Assembly: GCA_025769875.1 (NCBI GenBank)
Contig: JAGFNK010000050.1
Location: forward strand, 1 to 64,000
Direction of reading: 5' to 3'
DNA: 64,000 bases
DNA from: Russula earlei
Taxonomy: Eukaryota > Basidiomycota > Agaricomycetes > Russulales > Russulaceae
The notes under the pieces were generated by a model that saw nothing but the letters and a program-made list of their open reading frames with translations, was not told the DNA's origin and did no database searches. The translations under genes were made by a program, and so were the position numbers. Of the stretch, positions 9,807 through 20,759 are shown one piece after another. Numbering within the stretch: the first letter of the stretch is position 1; every line of letters starts with the position of its first letter.

Positions 9807-12115
9807 GTGTCCTCAAAGAGAGCATTGGAAACATCTCCCTTCTTCTCGATGTCTCTGTTTTTCGGCTTCAGTGTTTGCTTTGCGGACAGCGCCTGCGCTG
9901 GTGTCCATTGCATTTGGGTCGTGTGGTGGGAGGCGTGGATGTGCGGGTGTGACGTTGCTTTGGTTGTTCCCGTGGTTGGCCCAAGCTGAATTGACGAGTC
10001 ATCCCCAAGGTTTATTGTTCTGAGGTTGACTAGAATTGCGTCCACATGTGCTGGAATGGTCTGATAAGATCGCACGTTTGCGCATCCATACTCTATGATG
10101 TTTCTGTGCGGCCGTAATCCAATCTACGAAGGAAGTAGGGTCTTCCAGGTCGAGACACGACTCAACTAAGCTCCGTGTGTCAAGACATGTACTGCTGATC
10201 ACTAAGGACTCAGGAGCAGGTGGGCAAGGGTCGGAACAGATGGTACACGGCGTAAACGGCGTTGAACAGGAGGATGAGCCAAACGACTAGAAGATACCAG
10301 ATGGGGACTGGTACATGTTGCAAGAGGCAGAGGTGAAGAGTAGAGGCCAGTGCAGCGAGGGACTTTAAACAAGGCAGTCATTGAAGAGTACCTTGAGGAC
10401 GAGGGAGGACTTTAGACTGAGCGGTTGCAGGGGAGTACCCAGGAAGATGAGAGTATTACAAATGGACAGTCTTACGACTGCCATGCTTCATTGGGGCTTA
10501 TATACAGTGTACAGGGTCGATTACAAAGAACTGGGACTATTCTAGACTCTTTGGTACCATCCAATAGGACTACAGAGGCATAAACTTGCTTGTGTCAAGT
10601 TTCAGGCTTACTGAGCACATTACTGATCATTGTGGAGCGATGACATCATTATGATGTCACTGTGGAGCGCTTAGTGAGCCTATGAGGTCACTGTGGAGTC
10701 GCTCAGTCAGCCATGATGTCATTGGAGCCTTGATGACATCAGATGATTTATGCAACAGTTTCTAAGAGTTTGTGCTGCTGTTTCGGGTCCTCAGTGGCTG
10801 GGTGGCCATGTGGCTGCCACGCGATGATTACCCGATTAGGAAACGGGTGCCTGGTCGTGTTATAGTGCCACCTTTGCAATAGCGATATCTTGTACCGCAG
10901 GAGGGATAGCCCAGAAAATGGAAGGGAGTCAGCAATGCAAAGTGAGAGAGGTCTCTCTTGAGTGAAGTAGGACATTCTACAGCCAGGACCTGGCCTTGGT
11001 TCGTAACGCCGTGGGAGTCCCCAAGCGAAGAGTTGCATTACTGTCGGTTCATCTACATTGAGCCCTGCGCGTCTTGCTAGCAGTTGGAATTCTGAAATGT
11101 AGTCGTCAAGTAACCTGTCCTTCATCTTCAATTCTTTAAGTCGGTCTTGGGCCTTCTCACGTTCCACGTAGTCGGTGAACGTGCAGCGGAATTGCTGCCA
11201 CAACGCTTCCCACGCTGTGAGTCCCAGTGGGACATTAGTGGGATCGTTTTGCACGTCCTCAAGCCATTGATCCATGGCCTCAAGCCATCCTTCGACCTTC
11301 GGTCCTTTCATCAGGGAGAGAAAATAAGCACATTTTTTGATAGGGTCTCTAGCGATCTTGCTATCATGGTTTATAGACATAAACCTATTGAACGCAACTA
11401 AGAATGCATGTGTTCATGCGTGATCTCCGTTGAAGAACTCGGGAGGGATTCCCTCAAGTTTCCCGTTGTCAGAGCCGCGTGTGTCACGATCACGGTCAGT
11501 TCGTCCAAAGAAATCATCAGGGTCGGGGTCAGGGCTTGGGGGTCATATTTCGCGACCTCTGATCCCAGCAAATGAAGCACGGGTGGCGGGTTGTGCTGTT
11601 CCGGATGACGCAGACTGCAGTTGATCAGGATTGGGATTGGCAACGGCAACGAAAACATTCATTGTTATCATTGGTTTGAGTTCCATGGGAGCCTGGGTAA
11701 GTGGAGTGGGTCTGGGCATTGGGGCACAGCTTGGGGCTTTCGAGTTGGGGAGGGGTTCTCCTGATGCTGTTAGTGTGGTAATGTTAATACCTCTGAGGGG
11801 GCTTTGTTGGAGCTTGAAGGCTGTGCGAGCGACGCACGTCGCTTCCCAAGTGTCGCCACGTCTCGCAATTTCGAACCAAAGGCCAAAAAGGTGGCCCAAG
11901 GCTGTCTCTGCACCTTTCCAGTTAACATAGTAACCAGTCCAGGGTACTCTGTCTGTGCATATCATGTAGAACTCAACGCCATCATCGAACATGGTCATGC
12001 TAGGAACATTCTTTTCTTGATCAGGGAGTAGCTCGAAGGAGCATTTGAGAGCAGCCAGTGCTTCAATGGTTGGTGTATTGAGCCCTTTGGTCTTCCAGTC
12101 TCGTGTTGCAGCCAT
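9807..12115 (-). pseudogene. gag: Gag of chromovirus A
   Basis: Starts at ATG 12115, about 80 bases inside the 5' LTR. The N-terminal ~190 residues are unfamiliar; the central part (KCAYFLSLMKGPKVEGWLE to VMQLFAWGLPR, about 11320-11015) is a typical capsid-like retrotransposon Gag region. A solo LTR at 10178-11008 interrupts it, and the reading resumes in phase with SLVESCLDLEDP. The nucleocapsid knuckle at about 9825-9780 reads C-F-Q-C-S-L-stop-G-H-L-A-H-D-C, so a TGA lies inside the zinc knuckle. Other in-frame TGA codons are near 11543, 11413 and 10000. All lesions are point changes plus the one insertion; no frameshift is needed. Confidence 0.85.
10178..11008 (-). mobile_element. Solo LTR (family 2) inside gag of chromovirus A
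   Basis: 831 bp starting TGTCAAGACATG and ending TTCGTAACG, flanked by CCGTG on both sides (10173-10177 and 11009-11013). Removing it with one CCGTG restores the Gag phase exactly, which confirms the borders. The terminal CA expected of an LTR reads CG here. A second member of the family is at 32501-33426 and shares the interior AAATGGACAGTCT hairpin and the final ATGGTTCATGACA-like end. The TATA motif (complement of GCTTATATACAG near 10497) indicates minus orientation. No internal coding region remains, so it is a product of LTR-LTR recombination. Confidence 0.88.
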
Positions 12116-12195
12116 GTTTGAGAGAAAATCAGTATATTGTCTGGGTGAGCATGCGGTTTGGGGTCAAGGGTTTGAGAAGAGTAAGCTTGTTCTAA

Positions 12196-12687
12196 TGTCA
12201 CCAACTGGGGGCAGTGTCGCTGACAAATTGTTTCATGCGTGAGATGTGCGCACAGAGTCAAGCGAGACGACGAGTTCTCGCAGAATTTGGGGATCTCGGT
12301 GACAACACAGCAGAGGCTAGTGTGCACCACAGAGTGAAAAGACAATGAATAAGTCTTCGCGTTTGAAGACTTAGAGAGATGAGAGAGATTCTGGGACGAT
12401 TGCTTGATTCTCTGCAAGCCTACAGTTCCGAAGCTGAATCCAGTGATATTTCACAAGAGAACAAGCTTAGGGCTTGTTCTCTCCTACTGACAGGTTTATA
12501 TAGACAGTATGTCCTATATCAAATAGCAGACATGGGGTAACAACGAGGCGATTGAGACTGGAACACACTGGAAGGTGGTGGTACATGCGAGGCTGAATGA
12601 GTCATGAGAATGCACGGGAATTGTGAGGCTTGTCCAGGTAGGCTTGTCGAGTTGCCTGTCCAGTCTGAGGGGCCGGTACTTGTGACA
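12196..12687 (-). repeat. 5' LTR of chromovirus A with primer-binding region
   Basis: 492 bp partner of 5015-5506. On the minus strand the bases just inside it (12195 downward) read TTAGAACAAGCTTAC, the position of the tRNA primer-binding site. I cannot assign the tRNA with confidence. Confidence 0.93.
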
Positions 12688-12692
12688 AATAG

Positions 12693-12800
12693 TGCATCGA
12701 TATATGGCTTCTTCAGCAGGTGACTCGAGCCACCCACATCGATGCCATGCTTGACACATAACTCCTGGAGTACAGGAATATTGTATCATTTGACGGTCTT
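12693..12800 (-). pseudogene. Host gene exon with SAP-like helix-turn motif, split by chromovirus A
   Basis: On the minus strand the frame NIPVLQELCVKHGIDVGG continues to PYIDALL and then meets the retrotransposon. The pattern L..LC..HGI...G followed by a leucine-rich helix resembles SAP-type DNA-binding motifs, but this is only a pattern match. A TGA lies directly upstream of it. The continuation is expected beyond the element, at 5009 and downward, where the next bases supply a GTGAGA donor. Confidence 0.4.
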
Positions 12801-13480
12801 CTCGGTTGGATTGTGTTACCGAAGAGCACGCTCAGTGTGGTCAATTGTATACATTGATAAACCTCATGGTAAGTATGGACCTTTTATTACGCAGTCTGAT
12901 GCTCAGACCCACTAATGATCTCACCTCTAAGCATAAGGGACCGCCCTATAGGCACCCATGGTGATAACAATTATCCCCAAAGTTAGTGCCGCTCTCATGA
13001 ACATGCATGCTGGGTGGTACCCTTCTCTCCTCAACAGTGCTGCAAAAGGGCACTGTGTTCTATGCTTTTGAGAAGTACACGTAAGAATGTCTTCTATCTC
13101 TTCCCAAACGCGCTAACTGTTGGTCGCTCATCATCGTGCTTGTTGGCAATAACAATTATCCTCATTGTGTGATAATGACTCGTTTCTCCCAAATATATAG
13201 TTTGAGCCGACAATAGTACCTGCACTTTCTCAAGGTATTTAAATCCATGGAGACCATGATGGTTGCAATCGCCTCTGTATCACAACAACCCAATTGCAAG
13301 CATGGTATTGAACCCTTCATTGCTTAATCCCCTTCGCCATTCGACTGCAGTCAAACAATGAGGGAATACTGTGTCACCACCATCACCATCACGCAATTGC
13401 AAATGTCACCGGGTGAGCCTTTGTGCCAATGCGTATGTCTGACTGTCCTCTGCTCATAAACCCAACAGTTGGAGTGCCCA
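12801..13480. other. No recognisable gene
   Basis: AT-rich sequence with several near-repeats of the words AACAATTATCC (about 12965, 13147). I see no coding pattern, RNA gene or transposon end that I can support. Confidence 0.5.
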
Positions 13481-13484
13481 CCAG

Positions 13485-14780
13485 ATGGAAATGAGCGGAA
13501 ACGGTGCTTTTGCTCATCAACTGATTGTAATCGTTGGAAGGCAGTTAAGAGATGCCAAGTACAGCAGCATCAAACACACCTTGTACGCTGACCATTCATG
13601 CAAATTTCCATTCCATAACAACTTTTGTAGTGCACAGGGATCCAGGACATGCCTGTCAAACTACTTATGATTTCCACCCATCTGGACAATGACGATCTTT
13701 GAACATTGGTACTTGCTTCACAATCCATAGGTCAATCGCTCTTACTAGAGTACTTGCACCACTGTGGGCTTGAGGCAAACAACACAAGTGAAGGGGGCTC
13801 AGAAGTGACACTACATGAACCGAGCGGATATGTGTCTCTTGGACTGTGGTCTGCTATTCACACCTTCAAACCCCCCAAAAAGATGTTCTGTTCCATCCCT
13901 TGCTCCCCACTGGAGGCCCAAACTGCGATGAGATTCCTTACCCGTTTCCTTATTGAGCCTTCAAATATGCGCAATCTTCAGGATTTCCACCTTCTTCTCC
14001 ATGGGTCTGATCCGCTTCTGCTGGCCTCTGGGTTCATCAAAATGCACCAATTGTTTAACACCCTACCACTCACACGACTGCACTTCGCAGGATTCGGTTC
14101 TGTGGATTGTCTTCCTTCCTCCATCGCCTTACGAAGCGGAGCATGCAGCTCTCACACAATTAATTTACTTGATATTTCATCTGATTATGCCTTCACTCCC
14201 AGAATCGCGGAAACCACGATGGGGATTCTCAAGCACTCACCTATCGAGTCCCTGTTCCTTTGCATAGTATCTTTCAAAACCCTCCCACTGGACCGCTTTA
14301 CTTGGCGAGCTCAACATGACATCTCTCAAGAAACTCGTTCTCGAAGGGGATATCCCAGGGCCAGCACTCATTCATTTTCTAACCAAGCACAAGGGCCTTA
14401 AGAGCATCCGTATCCAATGCAACGTGCCATTGGACCACATTTGACCTAGCCGTCAGCCTTTCCTACCCAATCTTCTGACCCTTTGTGCTCCATTGGGGAT
14501 TTGCTGTGACATTGGAGAGCAACTGGGTAACTCGACAAGCCTTTACAACCTAGAAGTGGAAATGAGCCAATTCCAACCGCATGATCCTACCTTTCTTCAT
14601 CTCTTGCAAATTGTGAGCCATTTCCAGAACCTCGACCATCTTGGGCTTTGAATTTTGCTGACTTTGCCATCTGCCTCACCGCATACAAACCTGAGCCACT
14701 ATGATAGTGATGGTTACCCAACTCGTGAGCTAAGACAGATCTGCACTCTGAGTTGGTTCCTGAACCAGGCTTGCTTATCA
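13485..14780 (+). pseudogene. LRR/F-box-like host pseudogene
   Basis: A plus-strand protein relic. The longest clean frame (13706-14300) contains leucine-patterned segments such as LPLTRLHFAGFGSVDCLP and MGILKHSPIESLFLCIVSF. After a frame change near 14305 the pattern goes on with MTSLKKLVLEGDIPGPAL and GLKSIRIQCNVPLDHI, then a stop at about 14443 and further leucine-rich pieces to 14780. Such repeats are typical of the F-box/leucine-rich-repeat proteins that are numerous in Agaricomycetes, but the F-box itself is not visible. It lies between two disabled genes, with no intact neighbour until 18820. Confidence 0.5.
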
Positions 14781-15443
14781 CATAGAGATATGGTATGACC
14801 TTACCACATTTTCATCTTCCATGTCTTACCCATATAACAGGACATCATGTGTGCCTATGTACGATCCTTTCCGATGGTAGAAAGGGTTTATTGGGAAGAT
14901 GCAGGCAGTAAGTTGGGGACAGATGTCCTTGATGCACTACATAGGGCAGCAAAGCCCACACTTCATACTGTCATTACTGAATCAGTGGTCTCTCTTAGAT
15001 GAATGTGTGCGCACATATGTGATAACAACTTGGCAGGTTGTTCATGTCAATGTCAATACTTTCCTCGGTTTTATTCTGTGTGTGAGAATTTGCATGAAAG
15101 CGCATATGTGCATATCTCCATCATTGGGTGGGGAGATTGATCCCCATTGGCCAATTATTGCCAATAAGGCACTTATGGCCCACGGTTCTCCGGGTTTCAC
15201 TGGCCATGGCTGTGTAGTAGGCAGATACTTAAGCGAGCGAGCTCACGCACCTGAACCACCTGGTTTCGCTCAAGTATGTATGTCGTAGTGATCATTCATA
15301 TTGTAAATGTAATTGCTGCCGCACACAACCTTTTTTATTAAATCGGAGTCAAGAGAGAATCATTGTCTGCTGGACCATGTACTTATACTTATATAGCAGT
15401 AGGTGATTCTCACCTTTGACACAACTTCTTCCCATCTCACGAG
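14781..15443. other. Intergenic, contains one arm of a flanking repeat
   Basis: No gene recognised. Bases about 15134-15166 (GATTGATCCCCATTGGCC and onward) recur with few changes at about 18210-18240, the far side of the kinase pseudogene. Confidence 0.5.
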
Positions 15444-17888
15444 ATGGACATCACCCATCCCAGCACACCACCTCCCATCCAAAGGAGTCTAATGACCACC
15501 CCCTTCAAATGCAATCTTCCTGGAAGTCAGGCATATTCCTCGGCACCTCCAAAAAAGGCTTCATCGAAATATAGGAAAATGACCGAGGACATATGCGACA
15601 AATTTGTCAGGCCTATGCCCATACTCAAGTTCTTCTCAGAATTCATGCCACAAGCAAGCCAAGCATGAGAGATGAATGAAATCAGCTTTGCCGAGACCTC
15701 CGTCTCACAACATGAGGATCAGTTTGTCAGTCCCCACATTCAAGGGGGGATCCATGCTCACATACACAACAGATAAAGGCAATCCAACTATCCAGCCTTG
15801 CTCCTGATCTCACATTCGTCAACACCAGTGCTAAGCAAGATAAACAAAGCCATCTTAGACCAGACATCGCCATCTATTGGAACAAAAACGCTCATTCGAA
15901 AGTCATGCAGGAGAATAAGAAACTGGAGTGGAGTGTGGTCGATGTGTGGATCGAAAACAAAAACAGAAATCAAGACATTTTTCGCACACATGCAGAGACG
16001 AACCCACCAGAGGATGAAAGTGACCTTGGGCGTCCCATCAAGTCGTCCCACCAAGCATCCCATATATGTGGGCAGTTGATATCCCATTCTTTGGTTCTCC
16101 ATCAAAAACAATCTCGTGTATTCTCCTTTGCAATTGTCCTCTTTGGTGAAACAGGGCGAACTACTGCAATGGGATCGCAGTGGTGCTATCTATACCGAAG
16201 CTATTCAATTGGGCCAAAGATCCCAACACCCTTTTCAAATTCATCTGGAGGCTCAACTCTCTCACTTTTGCCCAGCGTGGATATGACACCACTGTCACCT
16301 CAGTCTCGGAGAACTGATAAGGGGGTTGGTGATGCACAGTCCACGCTGGCAGTATACATGGACGTCGAGAAAGTTGAAGTTGAAGACCTTCGCCAGATTC
16401 TCATCAATGATGATCATGCCATGGACGGACAGCCAAAGCCCTATATCACATGGAAACCAATATGGGAGACGAAAACCCTTTTTGGTCGGTCGACGTTCAG
16501 ATACGTCTGCCACAACATCGAAATGGAATGCACTGGTTTACCTCAAAGATTACTGGCATACCAATTTCCCAGGTATCAAGAAAGAAGGGGATATTTATCA
16601 CGATTTATGAGAAGCAAAAGTGCGTTACATTCTGACGTTGGGTCCAGCTGGCAACGTGCTGTCAACACCAGAGCATCCACTCGATGTACAAAGCACAAGG
16701 ACACAAGACTATGTGAAAGATGGTGAACGCAAATGTGTTTGGTGTCCCAGTACACTGCACGTCAAAGATATGTCCACTACCAACTTGTCTTGAACACACT
16801 CAGACAGCTGCTGAGTACGTTCAGATCGAATTCGGGAGCTATGCCAGGTCATTCAGGATGCTATGATTGGTGAGGATTGGTGTTACATTTAAGTTTGTTG
16901 TTTGACAATTTGGAACAGCTCATATGGACTCATACGACAAAGCAAAAATTTTACATCAGGGATGTGAGCACAGGAAACATTCTGATCGCCCTAGACTGAT
17001 CAGGTTTATTGATCAACTGAGACTTATCCAAGAAGGTGGATGTGGATTTGCCGAGGCAACAATCCAGAACAGTATGATCTGTTTATCCCCTATGCGCAGC
17101 AAATTGAATTACTTCATGTTCAGGGTACCTGGCAGTTCATATCAACAGGACTTTTACTACACCCTGCCACTCGATCCCATGGACTTCCCAATGACCTGGA
17201 GTCATTCTATTGGGTCCTCCTTTATATGGTCATGAAATACCGACATCCTAACTTCAAGGTCATTTCACAAGATATGCAAGATGTATTTGATGGATACAGA
17301 TACACGGGTCGTAATCATGTTGCCCGGGGTGGTAAGGGAAAGCTATCATTCCTAGACTCAAGAGTGTTTGGCCCAACGTTTATCAAAAACACAATCAAAA
17401 TATTACCATGCATCGAGATCATTGAAGGGTTGCGCACCGTTTTTCAAGATTTTTATCATGGTTCTAATGTAGATCCAGAGCCATGCAAAGTTCAAGAGGA
17501 GAAGGAGCCCGATGAGAAGACCCTGGAAGCTCACAAGAAACTTAGTTCTTCCAAATGGGTCTTGACACTCATAGAAGGGAGACTGAAATCCAACCCTTGG
17601 ATCAATGATGGCGGCAGCCGATACAAGAGTTTCCTTAGTCATGATCCAACGAGGAGCAGCCACAAGCGCAAGGCTGAAGATAGCAATGCAGCAAAGGAAC
17701 GTGAAATGTCCAACAAAATGCATAGAGGACTATTTCCACCTTCTGGACCTTCATCTTCCAGCATAGCTTTTTGGCTTGCTCGCAAGGCTGTCCAGAGTAA
17801 GTTTTCAGTACATTGTCACACAGTGTCCCGCATACTCAGAATGTATCTTTTCTCTGTCATAGCTAGCTCAACTTGGGGGGTATATTAG
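15444..17888 (+). pseudogene. FunK1-type fungal protein kinase pseudogene
   Basis: Scattered frames spell a FunK1 kinase, a fungus-specific serine/threonine kinase-like family. In order: an N-terminal segment from ATG 15444 (MDITHPSTPPP); ELLQWDRSGAIYTEAIQ (about 16150-16205); VYLKDYWHTNFPGIKKEGD (about 16530-16590), the usual N-lobe signature; a catalytic loop at about 16955-16990 where His lies in one frame and RDVSTGNILI in the next, so one extra base breaks the HRD motif; and GTWQFISTGLLLHP then LPNDLESFYWVLLYMVMKY (about 17125-17240). The C-terminal 200 residues (17240-17880) are open. Multiple stops and frameshifts make it non-functional. Some breaks could be introns, but the catalytic-loop shift cannot be. 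Confidence 0.8.
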
Positions 17889-18819
17889 ACGATTGTATCC
17901 CGTCTTCTAAGGCTCACATTTGCCTAAGTATCTGGGCTTAGACTTTCTTGTTGTAGTTTGGATTCATATGAACAGGTTGCATGACCGATTTCTTTTGAGT
18001 TATTTGCAACAAGGGCATCAGACATCCACAGCCAGTCACCTTCAACATAGACTTGGTTCTTAGTGGAAAAATACAAACAAGATTGAATTATAAGCGTGAA
18101 AATGATGCCTAACTACATTGTTACTTGGCTCGAGTAAAATTGTAATGAAATGTAAAGCCCAGATCTTTGCATTGAGTTTAATCTGTGTGGTCAGTCTCTG
18201 TCATTGAGGTGATTGATCCCCATCGGCTGATTATCGCCATGTAATGAGTAGACCATTCCTATTTAAAATTTGGTGTCATATTTGTGGATGCACTTTATGT
18301 CTCAATTTATTCAATATAAATCCATGTATTAACATATGCCATTGTGTTAAGTTTATCTGAGTCTGCTAAGGCTAAATTGATCAGGCAAATTAAGTGTATA
18401 TGATCCCCCTGGTGATTTGGGGCGACTCATGTTGCATCTTAGGTTACATAACTTGGGAACTGAGCTGCCCTCTATTAAACATTTGACTAAGTTCTAATTG
18501 TTTGGGTTGACATATTTACAATAATGTGATGCATGAGGAGAGGGCAACAAATCAATCAATTGTTTTAAAATAATTTGTAATCTGAGCTGAGCTGAGTCAA
18601 TTCAGTGGTCAATATATTTCACCTTTATTGACCACTGAGTTGAGTTTTAGTGGACTGGACTTATCCATTCCTGTCCATGGTGTTAGTATGTCTGACAACT
18701 GCTTACTCTATCATCCCACGCCATTCGAAGTTGTGTGGCAACGTTACGTTGCAGCCATTCGCGTGGGTGGTCGGACACCGTTCATAAGGGTCATAAGAGT
18801 ATCCCCTCTATTCACTATC
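17889..18819. other. Intergenic upstream of the disulfide isomerase gene
   Basis: AT-rich with no coding pattern. Contains the second arm of the GATTGATCCCCATCGGC repeat (about 18210). The start region of the following gene would have its promoter within the last few hundred bases; no clear TATA box is seen. Confidence 0.5.
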
Positions 18820-20394
18820 ATGTTGCCTCACCTGTTCACATTGACCCTGACCCTTGCGGCACCACTTGTCTCCGCGGCTTTATACCCGAAAGATTCATTG
18901 GTCAAGATGATTGATGCGAAGGGATTTCGCAACGTCTTGCAAGAAAATGTATGCGGTCAAGCTTTTCCCAGAAATGGATAGTTCTGACTTCACACAGCGC
19001 ACTAGTGTCGTAGCTTTCGTTGCATCGTGGTGCGGGGTGAGTGCAACACCTCGTGATCAGGACTCAAAACGGGACAGATGTCCGTCCTAACACAATCTTC
19101 CAGTATTGTAAAGCGATGGTTCCAGAGTACAGCAAGGCCGCACTCGGTCTCTATCCCCTCATCCCTCTCTATGCTGTTGACTGTGATGAGAACCGATCCC
19201 TCTGTGCTGAACAAGCGCGTTCTCAGGCTTCTCAACATTGGCAACCTGGCTGACGTTCTCTCAGGATGTGAAGGGTTTCCCAACAGTTAAATTATTCCCT
19301 CGTGGCAAGGAACAAACCCCTATTTTGTTCGAGCATCCAGATCGTACTGCAAGCGCATTCTTCTATTTCGCAACTCGACGCGTGCCACACAAAAACCTGA
19401 AGTTGCGCACTGTTACGGAAATTAAACCATGGGTCAACGATGTATGTCCATTCTTTTTCTACTGCGTCGTGCTCTCTCTTCACTGGCACAGAAAATTGGC
19501 CAAAACCGAGTATTGTTACTCACCGAAGCCAAGAACATACCGCTCATGTGGAAAGTGCTTGCGAACAAATATCGTGATGACTTCGCCTTTGCAACCCACC
19601 GCGATCGCAAGGGACAATCCGCTGTGGCGCTGGGCTACGACGCTAAGGAGAGCAAACTTCTCGTCTTCCCTTCCGGCTCTTCTAGATCCGTTCTCTTCGA
19701 AGGTATCCACTCTTCCATCCCTATTATGGGCTCCCCTTTGTAAATCTCGATGTACCCACAGGTGTGTTGAAGTATAACTCTATCTCCGAATTCCTCGATT
19801 CCATACTGGACGGCACCGCCAACTTGGCTGCCCCGAACTCCAAGATGCCAGAAAGTCACAAACCTAACGCCCGAGGAAGAAGAGATCGAACGCAAGCAAG
19901 AAGCCCAGCGCATCGCACTCTTACATGGAGGGTTCTCTGACATAATCGACTTTGAAAAGGCTATTGAGGAACACGGCACGGACTTCCACGGGGCGCACGG
20001 CTACACCTCAAGGCCAGGTGACACATTGAAGACCAGCCAGACAGGGGACTCAAACGAAGGGAAAGAAGACACATATGAGCAAGTTGAGGATCCGATATAT
20101 AGGGCTATCCGTATCCAGCTTGAGAAAGCACGGGAGGCGAAGAACACACCCACGCATTTGGTGCCTGTGGCGGGTGACATCGACCAGGTTATTCTCGAGC
20201 TGCATTCCACCGTCGAGCCAGCCACCTTGTCCACGGCGATCAACCCGAATACACCACCCCCGACATCTGTCTCTGAGGGTGTCAGTGACCAGGTAGTGTC
20301 ATCCTATGCATCTCCGGTGAAAGAGACGGAGGCATTGCCCACTCAGGAGAGGGCTACAACTCTAGAGTCTGGACAACTCAAAGATGAGTTATAA
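18820..20394 (+). CDS. ER protein disulfide isomerase (PDIA6/Mpd1-like) with KDEL
   Basis: Forms and rearranges disulfide bonds in proteins folding in the ER lumen. The start at 18820 gives a signal peptide (MLPHLFTLTLTLAAPLVSA). Exons: 18820-18948, 18998-19036, 19104-19214, 19265-19441, 19492-19702, then 19762 onward. Joining exons 2 and 3 creates the active site SWCGYC of a thioredoxin fold; CGYC replaces the more usual CGHC. FPTVKLFPRG follows, then a second thioredoxin-like region without CXXC, a charged region, and the retrieval signal KDEL before the stop. The intron at 19215-19264 begins GC instead of GT. Near 19850 the phase must change by one base between the segments GTANLAAPNSKM and LTPEEEEIERKQ with no intron to explain it, so either the gene is broken or the sequence has an error there. 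It is an otherwise intact gene amid repeats. Confidence 0.8.
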
Positions 20395-20490
20395 GTAATG
20401 ATAACTACGTTCATATCCATGATCACGCGTTGAGGTTAGAGAGTGCATCACGATAATAAAGTTTGGTATTGATGGGAGTGGTAAATGGTA

Positions 20491-20718
20491 CTATCAGTTA
20501 TGAGGAACTTGGCACTGTATCACCATCTTGGCAATTTCATTTTTCCCTGCATCTGCTTGAACAACTCCATTCAAAATTTTGTATTTATACTATTGAGTGC
20601 TGTTAATGTCATTCTAGCAAAGAAAACTGGACATCCATCCAGTGTTTTTTGAGTAATATTTGTGACATCTGTGACTGCCAAGATGGTGATACAGTGCCAA
20701 GTTCCACATAACTGATAG
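20491..20718. mobile_element. TA-type MITE, 228 bp
   Basis: Inverted termini CTATCAGTTATGAGGAAC and the reverse complement at the other end, each next to a TA (20489-20490, 20719-20720). The inverted match continues about 40 bases inward. The interior closely matches the outer part of 24620-25138. Size, TIRs and TA duplication fit a Tc1/mariner-derived MITE. It lies 95 bases downstream of the disulfide isomerase stop codon. Confidence 0.8.
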
Positions 20719-20759
20719 TATGTTGAGCAAGACTGACAGTGCAGAAGTGCAGGGATCAC

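Larger units (their letters stand above)
5015..12687 (-). mobile_element. Chromovirus A: full-length Ty3/gypsy retrotransposon with LTRs
   Basis: A complete minus-strand element with 492 bp LTRs at both ends (5015-5506 and 12196-12687), each starting TGTCAC and ending GTGACA when read on the plus strand. The 5 bp flanks are identical, AATAG at 5010-5014 and 12688-12692, a perfect target-site duplication. Reading order on the minus strand is 5' LTR, gag, protease, reverse transcriptase, RNase H, integrase, chromodomain, extra 3' ORF, polypurine tract, 3' LTR. After setting aside the solo LTR at 10178-11008 and its duplicated 5 bp, gag and pol form one uninterrupted phase of 1620 codons, broken only by stop codons, not by frameshifts. 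The element is dead but structurally intact. Confidence 0.95.

Noticed and set aside
9762..10075. Overlapping plus-strand and minus-strand ORFs across the gag-pol joint
   Set aside because: They are out-of-phase shadows; the real gag-pol phase through this region gives the zinc knuckle and protease.
20721..20759. Possible left fragment of a family 3 LTR (starts TGTTGAG) matching the right fragment at 32166-32345
   Set aside because: Only the first seven bases match well and the two fragments do not abut in the LTR; the outer 5 bp flanks do not match either.
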